A DNA stretch of 64,000 bases from Polynucleobacter sp. JS-Polo-80-F4 (GCF_018881965.1 NZ_JACVPI010000001.1:812018-876017); one strand, 5' to 3'. Shown: positions 30,356 to 41,798, numbered from the stretch's first letter. Notes: a model not told the origin generated them from the letters alone. Numbers and translations are program-made.

Positions 30356-30356
30356 T

Positions 30357-30893
30357 ATGGCTGAATTAGCCACTATTGCACGTCCTTATGCTGAAGCGCT
30401 TTTTCAAAGCGCTAAGCCAGCTGAGCTCGCTGGATGTTTGGAGCAGTTAAACGAATTGGCACAGCTTGCTGCTTTGCCAGAAGTTGCTGCCCTATCAAAC
30501 AACCCAAAAGTATCCGCTGATGATTTAAGCAAGTTACTTTCTGGCATGGTGAAAACCAAGCTCGATCCTAAGGTTGCTAGCTTTTTGAATCTCGTGAATC
30601 AAAACCACCGCTTAGCAGCCGTTCCTGAAATTGCTCATCAATTTGAAGCAATGAAGAACAAGAGCGAAGGTGCGGCAGAAGTAAATATTACTAGCGCATT
30701 CCCTTTAGAGGGATCTGCGTTAAATGATTTGTTGTCAAGTTTGAAGAAGCGCTTTGGGGGTAAAGAATTGCGCCCAACTATTCAAGTTGACCCAACGTTG
30801 ATTGGCGGAGTTCGCATTCAAGTTGGTGATGAAGTAATGGATAGTTCTGTTAAGGCCCAGTTAGCTCAAATGCAAGCAAGTCTTGGCGCATAA
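30357..30893 (+). CDS. atpH: ATP synthase subunit delta
   Basis: Links the peripheral stalk to the top of the F1 head. The 178-aa product begins LATIARPYAEALFQSA, the classic family start, and ends in the conserved PTLIGGVRIQVGDEVMDSSVK segment. Length is normal. It sits between atpF and atpA in canonical order. Confidence 0.95.
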   Translation: MAELATIARPYAEALFQSAKPAELAGCLEQLNELAQLAALPEVAALSNNPKVSADDLSKLLSGMVKTKLDPKVASFLNLVNQNHRLAAVPEIAHQFEAMKNKSEGAAEVNITSAFPLEGSALNDLLSSLKKRFGGKELRPTIQVDPTLIGGVRIQVGDEVMDSSVKAQLAQMQASLGA

Positions 30894-30938
30894 GTGATCC
30901 CTATTAAGAACATACGAAATAAGACCCAGGAGTAAGTA

Positions 30939-32480
30939 ATGCAACTCAACCCTTCCGAGATCAGCGAGCTGATCAAAAGCCGAATTAGCGAATTGGGCGT
31001 TGACTCCCAAGTTCGCAACGAAGGCACTGTAATTTCAGTGACCGACGGTATTTGCCGCGTACATGGCTTGTCAGGCGTTATGCAGGGCGAAATGTTGGAG
31101 TTTCCTAACAACACTATCGGCCTCGCGTTAAACCTTGAGCGTGATTCTGTTGGTGCCGTAGTGTTGGGTGAGTACACCCACATTAAAGAAGGCGACCCAG
31201 TTAAATGTACTGGCCGTATTTTGGAAGTTCCAGTTGGCCCAGAATTGCTCGGCCGCGTTGTAAACGCGCTTGGTCAACCGATTGATGGCAAAGGCCCAAT
31301 CAACACTAAGTTAACTGACTTTATTGAAAAAGTTGCTCCTGGAGTTATCGCACGTCAATCTGTTAGCCAGCCAGTGCAAACTGGTTTGAAGGCGATTGAT
31401 GCAATGGTTCCAATTGGTCGTGGTCAGCGTGAGTTGATCATTGGCGACCGTCAAACTGGTAAGACTGCAGTTGCGGTTGACGCGATCATTAACCAAAAAG
31501 GTAAAGGCGTTTATTGCGTTTACGTGGCGATCGGTCAAAAAGCTTCCACTATTGCTAACGTTGTTCGCAAGCTCACAGAATTGGGCGCGATGGAGTACAC
31601 CGTTGTTGTTGCAGCAAGTGCTTCTGAGTCTGCAGCGATGCAGTACCTCTCAGCATATGCAGGTTGCACCATGGGCGAATACTTCCGCGATCGCGGCGAA
31701 GACGCTTTGATTGTTTACGATGACTTAACTAAGCAAGCAGTTGCTTACCGTCAAATTTCCTTGTTGCTCCGTCGCCCACCAGGCCGCGAAGCTTATCCTG
31801 GCGACGTGTTCTATCTCCACTCACGCTTGCTCGAGCGCGCTGCTCGTGTAAATGCCGAGTATGTTGAGAAGTTCACCAATGGCGCAGTTAAAGGTAAAAC
31901 TGGTTCATTGACAGCATTGCCAATTATTGAAACTCAAGCGGGCGACGTTTCTGCATTCGTTCCAACCAACGTGATTTCGATTACTGACGGTCAGATCTTC
32001 TTGGAAACTGACTTGTTTAACGCTGGTGTACGTCCTGCGATTAACGCCGGTATTTCTGTATCCCGCGTTGGTGGTGCTGCACAAACTAAAGTAATTAAGA
32101 AATTGTCTGGCGGTATTCGTACCGACTTGGCGCAGTATCGTGAATTGGCAGCGTTTGCTCAGTTCGCGTCTGACCTTGACGAAGCAACCCGCAAGCAGCT
32201 CGAGCGTGGTCGTCGTGTTACTGAATTGTGTAAGCAAGCTCAATACAAGCCGCTCCAAGTCTGGGAAATGGCCGCTTCACTTTACGCTGTTAATAACGGC
32301 TACTTCGATGACCTCGAAGTAAAGAACGTATTGCCATTCGAAAAAGGTTTGCAAGATCATTTGAAATCTAAATTCGCTGACTTAGTTGCGCGCATTGAAG
32401 AAACCAAGGATTTGAGCAAAGATGACGAAGCTGCATTGCGCGCTGCCATTGAGGATTACAAGCGTTCTGCCTCTTTCTAA
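30939..32480 (+). CDS. atpA: ATP synthase subunit alpha
   Basis: Non-catalytic nucleotide-binding subunit of the F1 hexamer. The 513-aa product has Walker [10 protein letters not shown] (about 169-177), the [18 protein letters not shown] segment and a conserved [29 protein letters not shown] stretch containing the arginine-finger region. An AGGAG ribosome binding site lies 5 to 9 bases before the ATG. Codon use is strongly biased, as expected for a highly expressed gene. Confidence 0.98.
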   Translation: MQLNPSEISELIKSRISELGVDSQVRNEGTVISVTDGICRVHGLSGVMQGEMLEFPNNTIGLALNLERDSVGAVVLGEYTHIKEGDPVKCTGRILEVPVGPELLGRVVNALGQPIDGKGPINTKLTDFIEKVAPGVIARQSVSQPVQTGLKAIDAMVPIGRGQRELIIGDRQTGKTAVAVDAIINQKGKGVYCVYVAIGQKASTIANVVRKLTELGAMEYTVVVAASASESAAMQYLSAYAGCTMGEYFRDRGEDALIVYDDLTKQAVAYRQISLLLRRPPGREAYPGDVFYLHSRLLERAARVNAEYVEKFTNGAVKGKTGSLTALPIIETQAGDVSAFVPTNVISITDGQIFLETDLFNAGVRPAINAGISVSRVGGAAQTKVIKKLSGGIRTDLAQYRELAAFAQFASDLDEATRKQLERGRRVTELCKQAQYKPLQVWEMAASLYAVNNGYFDDLEVKNVLPFEKGLQDHLKSKFADLVARIEETKDLSKDDEAALRAAIEDYKRSASF

Positions 32481-32497
32481 GAGGGCTCGCATAAATC

Positions 32498-33367
32498 ATG
32501 GCAAGCACAAAAGAGATACGATCTAAGATCAAGAGCGTGCAAAACACGCGCAAGATCACGAAGGCAATGGAAATGGTCGCCGCATCCAAGATGCGTCGCG
32601 CCCAGGAGCGCATGCGTAATGCGCGCCCATATGCTGAAAAAATTCGTGAGATTGTTGCCAACCTTTCTAAAGCAAATCCCGAGTTCCGCCCTGCTTACAT
32701 GGCAACTCGTGAAGTGAAGAAGGTTGGTACGATTTTGGTTACAACAGACAAAGGTTTGTGCGGCGGTTTAAATACCAACGTCTTGCGTTTGATTGCTAAC
32801 CAAGTGCGCGATTTGCAGGACAAAAATGTTGAGATTGCGTATACCGCAATTGGTTCAAAAGGTCTGCAGTTTTTGAATCGCTCAAAAGCAAAACTCATTT
32901 CTCAAACAATCCAAATTGGTGACACACCACATATGGATGTTTTGATTGGCGCAATTGTTGCCCAGTTAGAAGCGTTTGAGCGTGGCGAGATTGATGCTGT
33001 TTATTTGGCATATACCCGTTTTGTAAATGCAATGAAACAAGAGCCTGTTTTAGAAAAACTCTTGCCTTTGGAGCCAGAAGCATTGGCCCCACAAGAAAAA
33101 ACAGGCAATTCTTGGGATTACATCTACGAACCTGATGCAGAGTCCATTTTGAATGGCTTGCTAAAGCGTTATGTAGAAGCAATGATTTATCAAGCTGTTG
33201 CTGAAAATATGGCTTCAGAACAATCTGCACGCATGGTCTCAATGAAGGCCGCTTCAGATAATGCGAAGAATGTAATCGGCGAATTGCAATTGGAATACAA
33301 CAAAACACGACAGGCTGCTATTACTAAAGAGTTGTCAGAAATTGTTGGCGGAGCGGCTGCGGTTTAA
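32498..33367 (+). CDS. atpG: ATP synthase subunit gamma
   Basis: Central rotating shaft of F1. The 289-aa product begins with the long coiled-coil helix [30 protein letters not shown]. It has [11 protein letters not shown] in the middle and ends with the second shaft helix ([31 protein letters not shown]). All are family hallmarks and length is normal. Confidence 0.97.
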   Translation: MASTKEIRSKIKSVQNTRKITKAMEMVAASKMRRAQERMRNARPYAEKIREIVANLSKANPEFRPAYMATREVKKVGTILVTTDKGLCGGLNTNVLRLIANQVRDLQDKNVEIAYTAIGSKGLQFLNRSKAKLISQTIQIGDTPHMDVLIGAIVAQLEAFERGEIDAVYLAYTRFVNAMKQEPVLEKLLPLEPEALAPQEKTGNSWDYIYEPDAESILNGLLKRYVEAMIYQAVAENMASEQSARMVSMKAASDNAKNVIGELQLEYNKTRQAAITKELSEIVGGAAAV

Positions 33368-33407
33368 GCGGTCAGCGTTTAGGAATACGAAAGAATTCAG
33401 GAATTAA

Positions 33408-34823
<1,416 letters not shown>

Positions 34824-34835
34824 TCTAGGGAAATT

Positions 34836-35252
34836 ATGTCAACCATACGCGTCGATGTAGTAAGTGCTGAGCAGTCTATTTTCAGTGGGGAAGCCAAGTT
34901 TGTTGCGCTTCCTGGCGAAAGTGGCGAGCTCGGCATTTTGCGCGGCCACACCCCTTTGATTACACGCATTCGTCCAGGCTCAGTTCGTATTGAAAAAGCT
35001 GATGGTGATGAAGAGTTTGTATTCGTAGCAGGTGGCTATTTAGAGGTTCAGCCAGATCGCGTTACCGTACTAGCAGACACTGCTATTCGTGGCCACGATC
35101 TTGATGAAGCTAAAGCTATTGAAGCCAAGAAACGTGCCGAAGAAGCTATGCAAAATCGTGGCACTGACTTTGATTTGGCTTTGGCCCAATCTGAGTTTGC
35201 AATGGCCGCAGCTCAGCTGGCTGCAATTGCTCGTTTCCGTCGTAAAAAGTAA
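34836..35252 (+). CDS. atpC: ATP synthase subunit epsilon
   Basis: Small shaft-associated subunit that couples F1 to the c-ring and inhibits ATP hydrolysis. The 138-aa product has the N-terminal beta sandwich ([29 protein letters not shown]...GHTPLIT) and a C-terminal two-helix hairpin rich in Ala. It is the last atp gene; hemE follows after 15 bp. Confidence 0.96.
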   Translation: MSTIRVDVVSAEQSIFSGEAKFVALPGESGELGILRGHTPLITRIRPGSVRIEKADGDEEFVFVAGGYLEVQPDRVTVLADTAIRGHDLDEAKAIEAKKRAEEAMQNRGTDFDLALAQSEFAMAAAQLAAIARFRRKK

Positions 35253-35267
35253 TAGCCGGTCATCTCC

Positions 35268-36380
35268 TTGCTGTTAAATGATCGGTTTTTAAAGGCCTGC
35301 CTGGGCGAAGCGGTTGATCAAACACCGCTTTGGCTCATGCGTCAAGCCGGTCGATATCTCCCCGAGTACAACGCTACTCGCGCTAGAGCTGGAAGTTTTT
35401 TAGGGCTCGCAAAAAATCCCGCATACGCTACAGAAGTAACGCTTCAGCCTTTGGATCGCTATCCATTGGACGCGGCGATTTTATTCTCTGATATTTTGAC
35501 TATTCCAGATGCGATGGGACTAGGGCTGAAATTTACTGCAGGCGAAGGCCCAAGCTTTGAACACCCTCTTCGCACGGAAGAGGCGGTTAAAAAATTACGC
35601 GTTGCTGATATGGATCAACTTACATATGTTTTTGATGCCGTTTCAGAAATTCGTAAGGCGCTTATTCAGGATGGAAAACAGCGCGTTCCATTGATTGGAT
35701 TCTCGGGAAGCCCTTGGACTTTAGCTTGCTACATGATTGATGGTTCGAGCGCTGACGATTTTCGTCATGCTAAAACGATGATGTTTAGTCGCCCTGATCT
35801 GATGCAGCACATTCTAGATATCAACGCGCAATCGGTTGCTGATTATTTAACTGAGCAAGTAAAAGCCGGTGCACAGGCATTAATGATTTTTGATACCTGG
35901 GGTGGAATGCTTCCAGATGGTTGGTATCAAAGAATGTCTCTAGCGTCGATGCAAAAAGTGATTTCTTTATTGCCACGCGAGCACGAAGGCAGAAAAATTC
36001 CGGTCATTATGTTCACCAAGGGCGGCGGAATTTGGTTGAACGACATGGCACAAGTTGGCGCTGACGTGATTGCGATTGATTGGACCATGTCCCTGAGTCG
36101 CGCTCGCAAACAATTGCTTGATCTGAACAAGCCGCTAGCTTTGCAAGGCAATTTAGACCCGCTTATTCTGTTCTCAGAGCCAAAACAAATTGCAGAGCAA
36201 GCAAACCTTCTTTTGGAGGATTTAGCGAGCGCACCAGCCCTTAAATCAGGCCTGCATCCTTTGGATGGCCACGTCTTTAATTTGGGTCACGGCATTTCAC
36301 AGTTCACCCCTCCGGAAAGCGTCACAGCACTCTCGGAGGCGGTCATTAATCGCTCAAGGGCTCTCAGGGCAAAGTCTTAA
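35268..36380 (+). CDS. hemE: Uroporphyrinogen decarboxylase
   Basis: Decarboxylates uroporphyrinogen III to coproporphyrinogen III in heme synthesis. The 370-aa product has the substrate-binding [15 protein letters not shown] near the N-terminus, [14 protein letters not shown] with the catalytic-type Asp, and [16 protein letters not shown]. No ATG fits: the frame opens after a stop at 35253, leaving TTG at 35268 or CTG at 35271 as starts, and no convincing ribosome binding site precedes them. The gene is 15 bp behind atpC and may be read by translational coupling on the atp transcript. Confidence 0.95.
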   Translation: MLLNDRFLKACLGEAVDQTPLWLMRQAGRYLPEYNATRARAGSFLGLAKNPAYATEVTLQPLDRYPLDAAILFSDILTIPDAMGLGLKFTAGEGPSFEHPLRTEEAVKKLRVADMDQLTYVFDAVSEIRKALIQDGKQRVPLIGFSGSPWTLACYMIDGSSADDFRHAKTMMFSRPDLMQHILDINAQSVADYLTEQVKAGAQALMIFDTWGGMLPDGWYQRMSLASMQKVISLLPREHEGRKIPVIMFTKGGGIWLNDMAQVGADVIAIDWTMSLSRARKQLLDLNKPLALQGNLDPLILFSEPKQIAEQANLLLEDLASAPALKSGLHPLDGHVFNLGHGISQFTPPESVTALSEAVINRSRALRAKS

Positions 36381-36645
36381 TACTGAGTGATTGCTAACTT
36401 GACATTGAAATTTTGAATGAAAGTTATGCACAGATAGCGGGAAAATTTGAAATTCAGTGAGATTGCGAATAAAGGTGAAAATTCACTTTCGAATAATGTT
36501 GTAACTCATTGATTCTTATATAAAATAACTAAAAAGCTTTAAAAGGGTGCAAAAACCAAAAGCTGATAAATTAGCTTATAAATCAGATTCCTCGGATGAT
36601 ATCCACAGACTTATCCACAAGCAAAATAGAGATTTGAAGTAAATA
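36381..36645. promoter_or_regulatory. hemE-priA intergenic region with DnaA boxes
   Basis: This 265-bp AT-rich gap contains a consensus-type DnaA box TTATGCACA (36425-36433), an exact TTATCCACA (36611-36619) and a one-mismatch ATATCCACA (36599-36607). The last two are close together just before the priA start. No terminator hairpin for hemE is apparent. Confidence 0.65.
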
Positions 36646-38772
36646 ATGCCCGCTCCAATCGTAGTCCAAGTAGTTGTTGATAAGCCCCTTGCCCAGGGCT
36701 TTGACTACTTGTGGGACAAAGATTTACTAGGAGGTCTTCCGGAGGTGGGTGCAATAGTTGAGGTTCCGTTTGGGCGTACCATGCTCGTAGGAATGGTAAT
36801 AAAAGTAAGCGCTTACTCTGATTATGAATCCTATAAGTTAAAAGGTGTCGCTAGGGTTGCTCCACTGCCCCCTTTAGATCCAGCCGTTTTGCGCCTAATG
36901 AATTTTGCAAGCCAGTATTACATTCACGGGCTTGGCGAGACTATTATTCCGACCATTCCACAGATGTGGAAAAAGCCAGATGATTGGGAAAAAATTCCGC
37001 AGAAATTGGCTGCGGATAATGAAAAGAAAAAGAAAAAAACTCTTTCAGAAGTAAGCGAGGGATTTATTGATGAAAACCGCTTCAATGATGGGCAAAAGTT
37101 AGCGCTTGAAAAATTAAGAGCATGCCCATCGAGCGAGTTCAAGGCAATCCTTTTGCAAGGACAAACCGGTAGCGGAAAAACGGCAGTATTTCTAAATTGG
37201 TTGAGTGGAATTTTGAAAGATACAAGCGCACAAGTGTTGCTCTTGGTCCCGGAAATAAATTTAACGCCACAACTAGAGCGAAGAGTACGGGCTTATTTTC
37301 CAGATAAAAAAATGGTTGTACTTCACAGTGGCGTGAGTGAAAAAGTTAGGGGCATTGCTTGGCATGCGGCGATGACTGGTGAAGCCAAAATAATTTTGGG
37401 AACAAGGTTGGCCGCCTTAACCCCCATGCCTAATCTTCGCGCCATTGTTATCGATGAAGAGCATGATCCATCGTATAAGCAACAAGATGGCATTCGATAT
37501 TCTGCGCGTGATCTTGCTGTTTGGCGTGCCCACGATCTCAAAATACCGATCTTGCTTGCCTCCGCCACACCTTCGCTTGAAACATGGATGGCGGCCAAGG
37601 CAGGTCGATATGAATATGTTCGCCTAGATGAGCGCGCTCAGGGTGCAAGCTTGCCGCAAGTGCATTTGATCAATATGCGAGACCCGCAAACACAATTTAG
37701 CCCTGGTGATGTTGATAAGCCCAAATCAAAAAGTCTGATTACCAAGACACTAGCCAATGCAGTCAGCAAAAATCTAGCAAGTAAACAGCAAAGCCTGATA
37801 CTCATCAATCGACGCGGTTACGCACCGGTGCTCAGTTGCAGTGCTTGTTCGTGGCTTTCTAAATGCGAGCAATGTACTTCATATATGGTGCTCCATAAGG
37901 CCGGAGCATTGGGCAGAAAGTCAGTCTTAAGCTGCCATCACTGTGGCTTGGTAAAAGCAATTCCGAATCACTGTCCTGATTGTGGCAACCTTGATCTAAC
38001 TAGCCTTGGACAAGGCACTCAAAAGGTTGAGGACTCTATTGAGGAGATGTGGCCGGGTGCGAGATTGCTGCGGGTGGATACAGACTCCAGCAGAAAAAGT
38101 AAGGGTGCCGAAGAACTTTTTCAGGAAATTCACGAGGGCAATGTTGATATCGTTGTTGGTACTCAGATGATTGCTAAAGGACACGATTATCAAAACATTG
38201 GTTTAGTTGCGGTGTTGGATGCTGATAGCAGGCTCTTCTCTCAAGACTTCAGAGCCGCAGAAAGATTATTTGCGCAGTTGGTTCAGGTTGCTGGACGGGC
38301 TGGACGCTCCAATAAAAGCGGCGAAATGGGAGGTGCAATCTATATCGAAACCCAGTTTCCCGAGGCAGCCGTTTTTCAGTTTTTGCTCCGTCATGATGTA
38401 GATGGTTTTTTAAGCTTTACGGCCAATGAAAGAAAAGAGGCGGGCCTGCCACCATTTGCCTATCAAGCCCTCATTCATGCAGAGGCAAAAAGCCTGGACA
38501 AGGCAATTCGGTTTTTGGGCGGCTTAAAAAGGCACCTAAAGGCTGAAGGCCATGTATCTCATGGGCTCAGAGTCTATGATCCTGTGCCAAAAGCTGTTAT
38601 GCGAGTAGCCGGATCTGAGCGCGCCCAATTACTTGTTGAGTCTGACGATCGCAAGAATCTTCAGGAAATATTAGAAGCAATGGATCGCTATTTGCGAGAG
38701 AACTCTCAGGGCCGTATTAGCAAAGAGGGGCGCATTCGATGGTTAATTGAGCGCGACCCCATTTCAATCTAA
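36646..38772 (+). CDS. priA: Primosomal protein N' (replication restart helicase PriA)
   Basis: 3'-to-5' helicase that recognises stalled forks and D-loops and reloads the replicative helicase. The 708-aa product has an N-terminal DNA 3'-end binding domain. The helicase core has Walker A LQGQTGSGKTAVFL, the DEEHD box and motif VAGRAGRS. It is interrupted by a zinc module with paired cysteines (CSAC, CEQC, CHHC, CPDC). A Lys/Glu-rich insert lies near residue 125. DnaA boxes lie directly upstream. It converges with gcvH, the stops being 13 bp apart. Confidence 0.96.
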   Translation: MPAPIVVQVVVDKPLAQGFDYLWDKDLLGGLPEVGAIVEVPFGRTMLVGMVIKVSAYSDYESYKLKGVARVAPLPPLDPAVLRLMNFASQYYIHGLGETIIPTIPQMWKKPDDWEKIPQKLAADNEKKKKKTLSEVSEGFIDENRFNDGQKLALEKLRACPSSEFKAILLQGQTGSGKTAVFLNWLSGILKDTSAQVLLLVPEINLTPQLERRVRAYFPDKKMVVLHSGVSEKVRGIAWHAAMTGEAKIILGTRLAALTPMPNLRAIVIDEEHDPSYKQQDGIRYSARDLAVWRAHDLKIPILLASATPSLETWMAAKAGRYEYVRLDERAQGASLPQVHLINMRDPQTQFSPGDVDKPKSKSLITKTLANAVSKNLASKQQSLILINRRGYAPVLSCSACSWLSKCEQCTSYMVLHKAGALGRKSVLSCHHCGLVKAIPNHCPDCGNLDLTSLGQGTQKVEDSIEEMWPGARLLRVDTDSSRKSKGAEELFQEIHEGNVDIVVGTQMIAKGHDYQNIGLVAVLDADSRLFSQDFRAAERLFAQLVQVAGRAGRSNKSGEMGGAIYIETQFPEAAVFQFLLRHDVDGFLSFTANERKEAGLPPFAYQALIHAEAKSLDKAIRFLGGLKRHLKAEGHVSHGLRVYDPVPKAVMRVAGSERAQLLVESDDRKNLQEILEAMDRYLRENSQGRISKEGRIRWLIERDPISI

Positions 38773-38785
38773 TTGATCTAATGTG

Positions 38786-39178
38786 TCAGGCGCCTGGGCC
38801 AGAGATGTATTTTTCCAGGCTTAATAGTTGGTTTATTTCGGACGCAAGAGTCTCGACAGAAGTAGGCTTGATTTTGAAGAGCCAAACGCTATACGGTTTT
38901 TCGTTCACGATCTCGGGCGAGGCATCTACCTCTTCGTTGAGCGCAACGATCTCTCCACTCACTGGCGCATGAATATCGCTAGCTGCCTTAACAGATTCAA
39001 TGGCAGCAATGGCCTCACCCTGCTTCACTTGTTGCCCAATCTTAGGTGCTTGAAAGAACATCACATCACCTAATGCCTCTTGCGCATGATTGCTAATCCC
39101 AACCCATACCAAGCCATCATTTTCCTGATCGGCCCATTCATGAGTTTCTGCAAATTTAAAAGTATCTTGGCTGTTCAT
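38786..39178 (-). CDS. gcvH: Glycine cleavage system H protein
   Basis: Lipoyl carrier that shuttles the aminomethyl group between P and T proteins of glycine cleavage. The 130-aa product has THEWAD near the N-terminus, GDVMFFQAPKIGQQV, and the lipoylated lysine in ESVKAASDIHAPVSGEI (Lys64). The ATG at 39178 is preferred because AAGGA precedes it at good distance; the same frame could extend 22 residues upstream without family similarity. gcvT and gcvP are not beside it, so the rest of the system must lie elsewhere or the protein serves lipoate handling. It is divergent from gloC. Confidence 0.93.
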   Translation of the reverse strand: MNSQDTFKFAETHEWADQENDGLVWVGISNHAQEALGDVMFFQAPKIGQQVKQGEAIAAIESVKAASDIHAPVSGEIVALNEEVDASPEIVNEKPYSVWLFKIKPTSVETLASEINQLLSLEKYISGPGA

Positions 39179-39257
39179 TGTTTTATCCTTTAGGGGCATT
39201 TTATGCCGACTCCCATAAACTAGCTTACTCAATGATTCACTCAACTGCTTTATTTTT

Positions 39258-39902
39258 ATGCCAATTAAATTAGGAATTGTTCCTGTTACGCCCTTTGAGC
39301 AAAATTGCTCGATCTTGGTTTGCCAAGAGACTGGAGAGGCTGCTGTGGTCGATCCTGGCGGGGATATTGAAAAGATACTTGAGGGCGTTAAACAGATGGG
39401 CGGTAAGGTTAAAAAGATCTTACTAACCCACGGACACCTTGATCACTGTGCGGCCGCTAAGGACTTGGCCGATCAACTCGGCATTCCAATTGAGGGGCCA
39501 CAAGAGGACGAGCGTTTTTGGATTGATCAATTACCAGAGCAAACAGTGCGCTTTGGATTTGGGCACGCTAAAGTTTTTGAGCCTGACCGCTGGCTAAATA
39601 ATGGCGATCATGTGAATGTTGGCAATGTTGATCTTGAGGTATTTCATTGCCCAGGCCATACACCAGGCCATGTTGTATTTTTTGACAAAGAAGATCGTCT
39701 TGCAATAGTTGGCGATGTCTTGTTCGCTGGCTCAATTGGCAGAACGGATTTTCCGCGCGGTAATCATGCGGATTTAATTCATGCGATTAAAACGAAACTG
39801 TGGCCTTTGGGCGATGACGTACAGTTTGTGCCAGGACATGGGCCAATGTCTACGTTCGGAAAAGAACGGAAGACCAATCCCTATGTTGGGGATGGCGCTT
39901 AA
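39258..39902 (+). CDS. gloC: MBL-fold hydrolase, GloC (YcbL) type glyoxalase II
   Basis: Metallo-beta-lactamase-fold thioesterase, probably hydrolysing S-lactoylglutathione in methylglyoxal detoxification. The 214-aa product carries the metal motif THGHLDHC (HxHxDH at 58-63), HCPGHTPGHVVFF, GDVLFAGSIGRTDFPRGNH and the last metal ligand in VPGHGPMSTFGKE. The sequence closely tracks E. coli YcbL as I recall it along its full length. A different thioester substrate cannot be excluded. Confidence 0.88.
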   Translation: MPIKLGIVPVTPFEQNCSILVCQETGEAAVVDPGGDIEKILEGVKQMGGKVKKILLTHGHLDHCAAAKDLADQLGIPIEGPQEDERFWIDQLPEQTVRFGFGHAKVFEPDRWLNNGDHVNVGNVDLEVFHCPGHTPGHVVFFDKEDRLAIVGDVLFAGSIGRTDFPRGNHADLIHAIKTKLWPLGDDVQFVPGHGPMSTFGKERKTNPYVGDGA

Positions 39903-39921
39903 ATTTTTACTTCAGATGAAT

Positions 39922-40107
39922 TTAGGTTTTTGCTGAACCGGTACGATGCGTACGGTTGTATAAACAGCTAGCGCAGATCCAGCGCTGCTTGCGATTGCTT
40001 GTCGGAATCCATGTGCCACCCTCAAGTCGTTTTTCACGGCTGCAAGAAGAGCAAAATTTTAGGCTCTGGGAGGTTTCTTGGGTAGCTGCTGGAGTCGAAG
40101 TAGTCAT
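39922..40107 (-). CDS. Small CxxC zinc-ribbon-like protein of unknown function
   Basis: I do not recognise the family. The 61-aa product from the ATG at 40107 has a Thr/Ser-rich start (MTTSTPAATQET), then two cysteine pairs, FCSSC and ICASC, about 28 residues apart, with a basic segment EKRLEGGTWIPTSNRKQR between them. A single zinc site and nucleic-acid or protein binding are plausible. The frame extends 36 codons upstream, but that part overlaps the desaturase gene and shows no domain. It is encoded just downstream of the desaturase on the same strand. Confidence 0.65.
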   Translation of the reverse strand: MTTSTPAATQETSQSLKFCSSCSREKRLEGGTWIPTSNRKQRWICASCLYNRTHRTGSAKT

Positions 40108-40147
40108 GGGCAATCCGGGTAAGGCAAATCTATACAGAAGATCTATT

Positions 40148-41302
40148 TTACCCGTTTTGTCCCGCTGGGGCTGGGCTGAGCACAACGCGGACTGAATCAG
40201 CCGTTTTGTTGCCATCGAAATCTAGCCAGGCCTTGTTTTCAAAGTCGTAAAGCTTGCATTTACGAGCAGTATCGAAATACCAGCTCCAAGAGAACTTTTG
40301 AATGAAAATGCGCTCAGGAAGGATGGTTTCCAGGGTTTCCTGGGCTTCTTGCAGGCGATAAAGCGGTACGCTCATGTCCACGTGGTGGGCAGTGTGCTCC
40401 ATGATGTGGTGCATCAGCTTGCCCCAAATCCAGTTAAAGGTCAGGTGAACGGTTGTAGACACAAATGGCTGGGCGCGCAACCACTCTGATTTCTTGTCAT
40501 ACCAAGAAACCTTTGGATGGGTGTGGTGCACATAGACTACAAAACCAATCATGCCGTTCCAGAACAAAAATGGAACTGCAAAACCAGTGATTAAGCCAAC
40601 CCAAGCCGATTGACCAGTAGCAATGGCTCCAGCAATCAAGCAAGCAATCCAAACAATTGCAAATGCGGTAACAAGTAAATTGTCTTTTAAGAAAATCGGA
40701 CGATCGCCAGGTTTGTTTTTGGCATTTGGAAAGTACTCGCGTCTCCACCAAATTTCAATGAGGTAATAAAAAACAGGGCCCCAGCCGCTACGGTAAAGGC
40801 GCTCTAGAGCCTTACGCCATGCGGGAAGCGCGTCGTATTCTGATTTTGATAAAGGCGCCCAAACGAAGTCAAAACCCTTGAGGTTTGTTTGACCATGATG
40901 CACAACGTTATGGCCAACATCCCACAAGCTATATGGTGTGAGTGATGGCAAGAACGCAATGCGACCTAACACTTTGTTCAGCTCGCGATTAGGGGTGTAA
41001 CTTTGATGGCAAGCATCATGACCCAAAATAAAGATGCGGCCTGTTACAAAGCCAGCAACAACACCAAAAACAATTTTAAGTAAGACGCTCTCTACAAAAA
41101 TTGTTCCTGCGATGCAGCCAAGCCAAAGGAGGGCATCAATTGCTAGGAGCATGATGGCACGCCCAGTTTCGCCCTGCGCCATTGGGATTAACCAGCTTCG
41201 AATGATTTTTCGATGCGGTAATGGGGCCTCTGGTGACAAAGGATTAGTTAGGGATGGCTCTGAAAGGGCTGAATTTAGATGTGTAGACACGATAAGAATC
41301 AA
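40148..41302 (-). CDS. Membrane fatty acid desaturase
   Basis: Di-iron membrane desaturase predicted to introduce double bonds into lipid acyl chains, which would adjust membrane fluidity in the cold. The 384-aa product has the three histidine boxes: HDACH (95-99), HNVVHH (131-136) and HTAHH (303-307), with an extra VHHTHP at 258-263. Four or more membrane segments surround them. The exact start is uncertain: TTG at 41302 is the longest frame and GTG at 41290 is an alternative; neither has a clear ribosome binding site. Related hydroxylases share this fold, so the reaction is inferred. Confidence 0.85.
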   Translation of the reverse strand: MILIVSTHLNSALSEPSLTNPLSPEAPLPHRKIIRSWLIPMAQGETGRAIMLLAIDALLWLGCIAGTIFVESVLLKIVFGVVAGFVTGRIFILGHDACHQSYTPNRELNKVLGRIAFLPSLTPYSLWDVGHNVVHHGQTNLKGFDFVWAPLSKSEYDALPAWRKALERLYRSGWGPVFYYLIEIWWRREYFPNAKNKPGDRPIFLKDNLLVTAFAIVWIACLIAGAIATGQSAWVGLITGFAVPFLFWNGMIGFVVYVHHTHPKVSWYDKKSEWLRAQPFVSTTVHLTFNWIWGKLMHHIMEHTAHHVDMSVPLYRLQEAQETLETILPERIFIQKFSWSWYFDTARKCKLYDFENKAWLDFDGNKTADSVRVVLSPAPAGQNG

Positions 41303-41372
41303 TAAGTTAGGTGCAAATGATAGCGGTTTTCATGATTTGTCGCATGATGTAAGTCAAAAACCCCTCTAGTTT

Positions 41373-41448
41373 TGGCGCGCCCGGCAGGAATCGAACCTGC
41401 GACCCTTGGCTTCGGAGGCCAATACTCTATCCACTGAGCTACGGGCGC
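41373..41448 (-). tRNA. tRNA-Arg (anticodon CCG)
   Basis: The minus strand folds as a full cloverleaf of 76 nt: acceptor GCGCCCG pairs with CGGGCGC, the anticodon loop is CTCCGAA, the T-loop is TTCGATT, and CCA is encoded. It reads CGG codons. Confidence 0.96.
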
Positions 41449-41503
41449 TAGTGAAAAACTAGCTACCCCTCCATTGTAAGTGCCTATAAGCCTACTCTCT
41501 AGT

Positions 41504-41509
41504 TATAAT
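41504..41509 (+). promoter_or_regulatory. Possible -10 element
   Basis: Exact TATAAT 42 bp before the small anchor gene. No good -35 lies 16-18 bases upstream, so the promoter assignment is tentative. Confidence 0.35.
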
Positions 41510-41551
41510 CTTGGCAAAACAACCCTAAAACCCGTCAAACGATAAATTCTT

Positions 41552-41779
41552 ATGAGCAACGAGCACGGAAGTCTAATTAAGTCCCCAAAACAACTCATCA
41601 TTATGGTGTTTGCAAGCTTTTTTGTGCCACTCATCATCATTCTGTTGTTGATGGTGTTTGTGAACAATGGCAAGCGAGTAGATTCAGCCGCTTCTTCCGA
41701 TCAAATTATTAAGCCGGTGGCGCAGCTAAATTTTAAAGATGCTAGCGAGCCTGCGGCTCCAGCTGCTGGCGCTAAATAA
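41552..41779 (+). CDS. Cytochrome-c5-type membrane anchor lacking the heme domain
   Basis: The 75-aa product starts NEHGSLIKSPKQLIIMVFASF, then has one membrane helix (about residues 15-37) and a short periplasmic tail with KPVAQLNFKDASEP. This layout matches my memory of the N-terminal anchor of Burkholderiales membrane-bound cytochrome c5 proteins, in which a CxxCH heme domain follows. Here a stop comes after AAGAK and a terminator follows 20 bp later; no CxxCH is encoded downstream. It may be a decayed cytochrome or a retained anchor protein. Reading frame and ribosome binding context look intact. Confidence 0.7.
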   Translation: MSNEHGSLIKSPKQLIIMVFASFFVPLIIILLLMVFVNNGKRVDSAASSDQIIKPVAQLNFKDASEPAAPAAGAK

Positions 41780-41798
41780 AAGTTTTCTGCATACATTG

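Noticed and set aside
39179-39257. Possible glycine riboswitch before gcvH
   Set aside because: The gap is only 79 bp and lacks the conserved aptamer segments.
40108-40215. 36-codon N-terminal extension of the CxxC protein
   Set aside because: Overlaps the end of the desaturase gene and encodes no recognisable domain.
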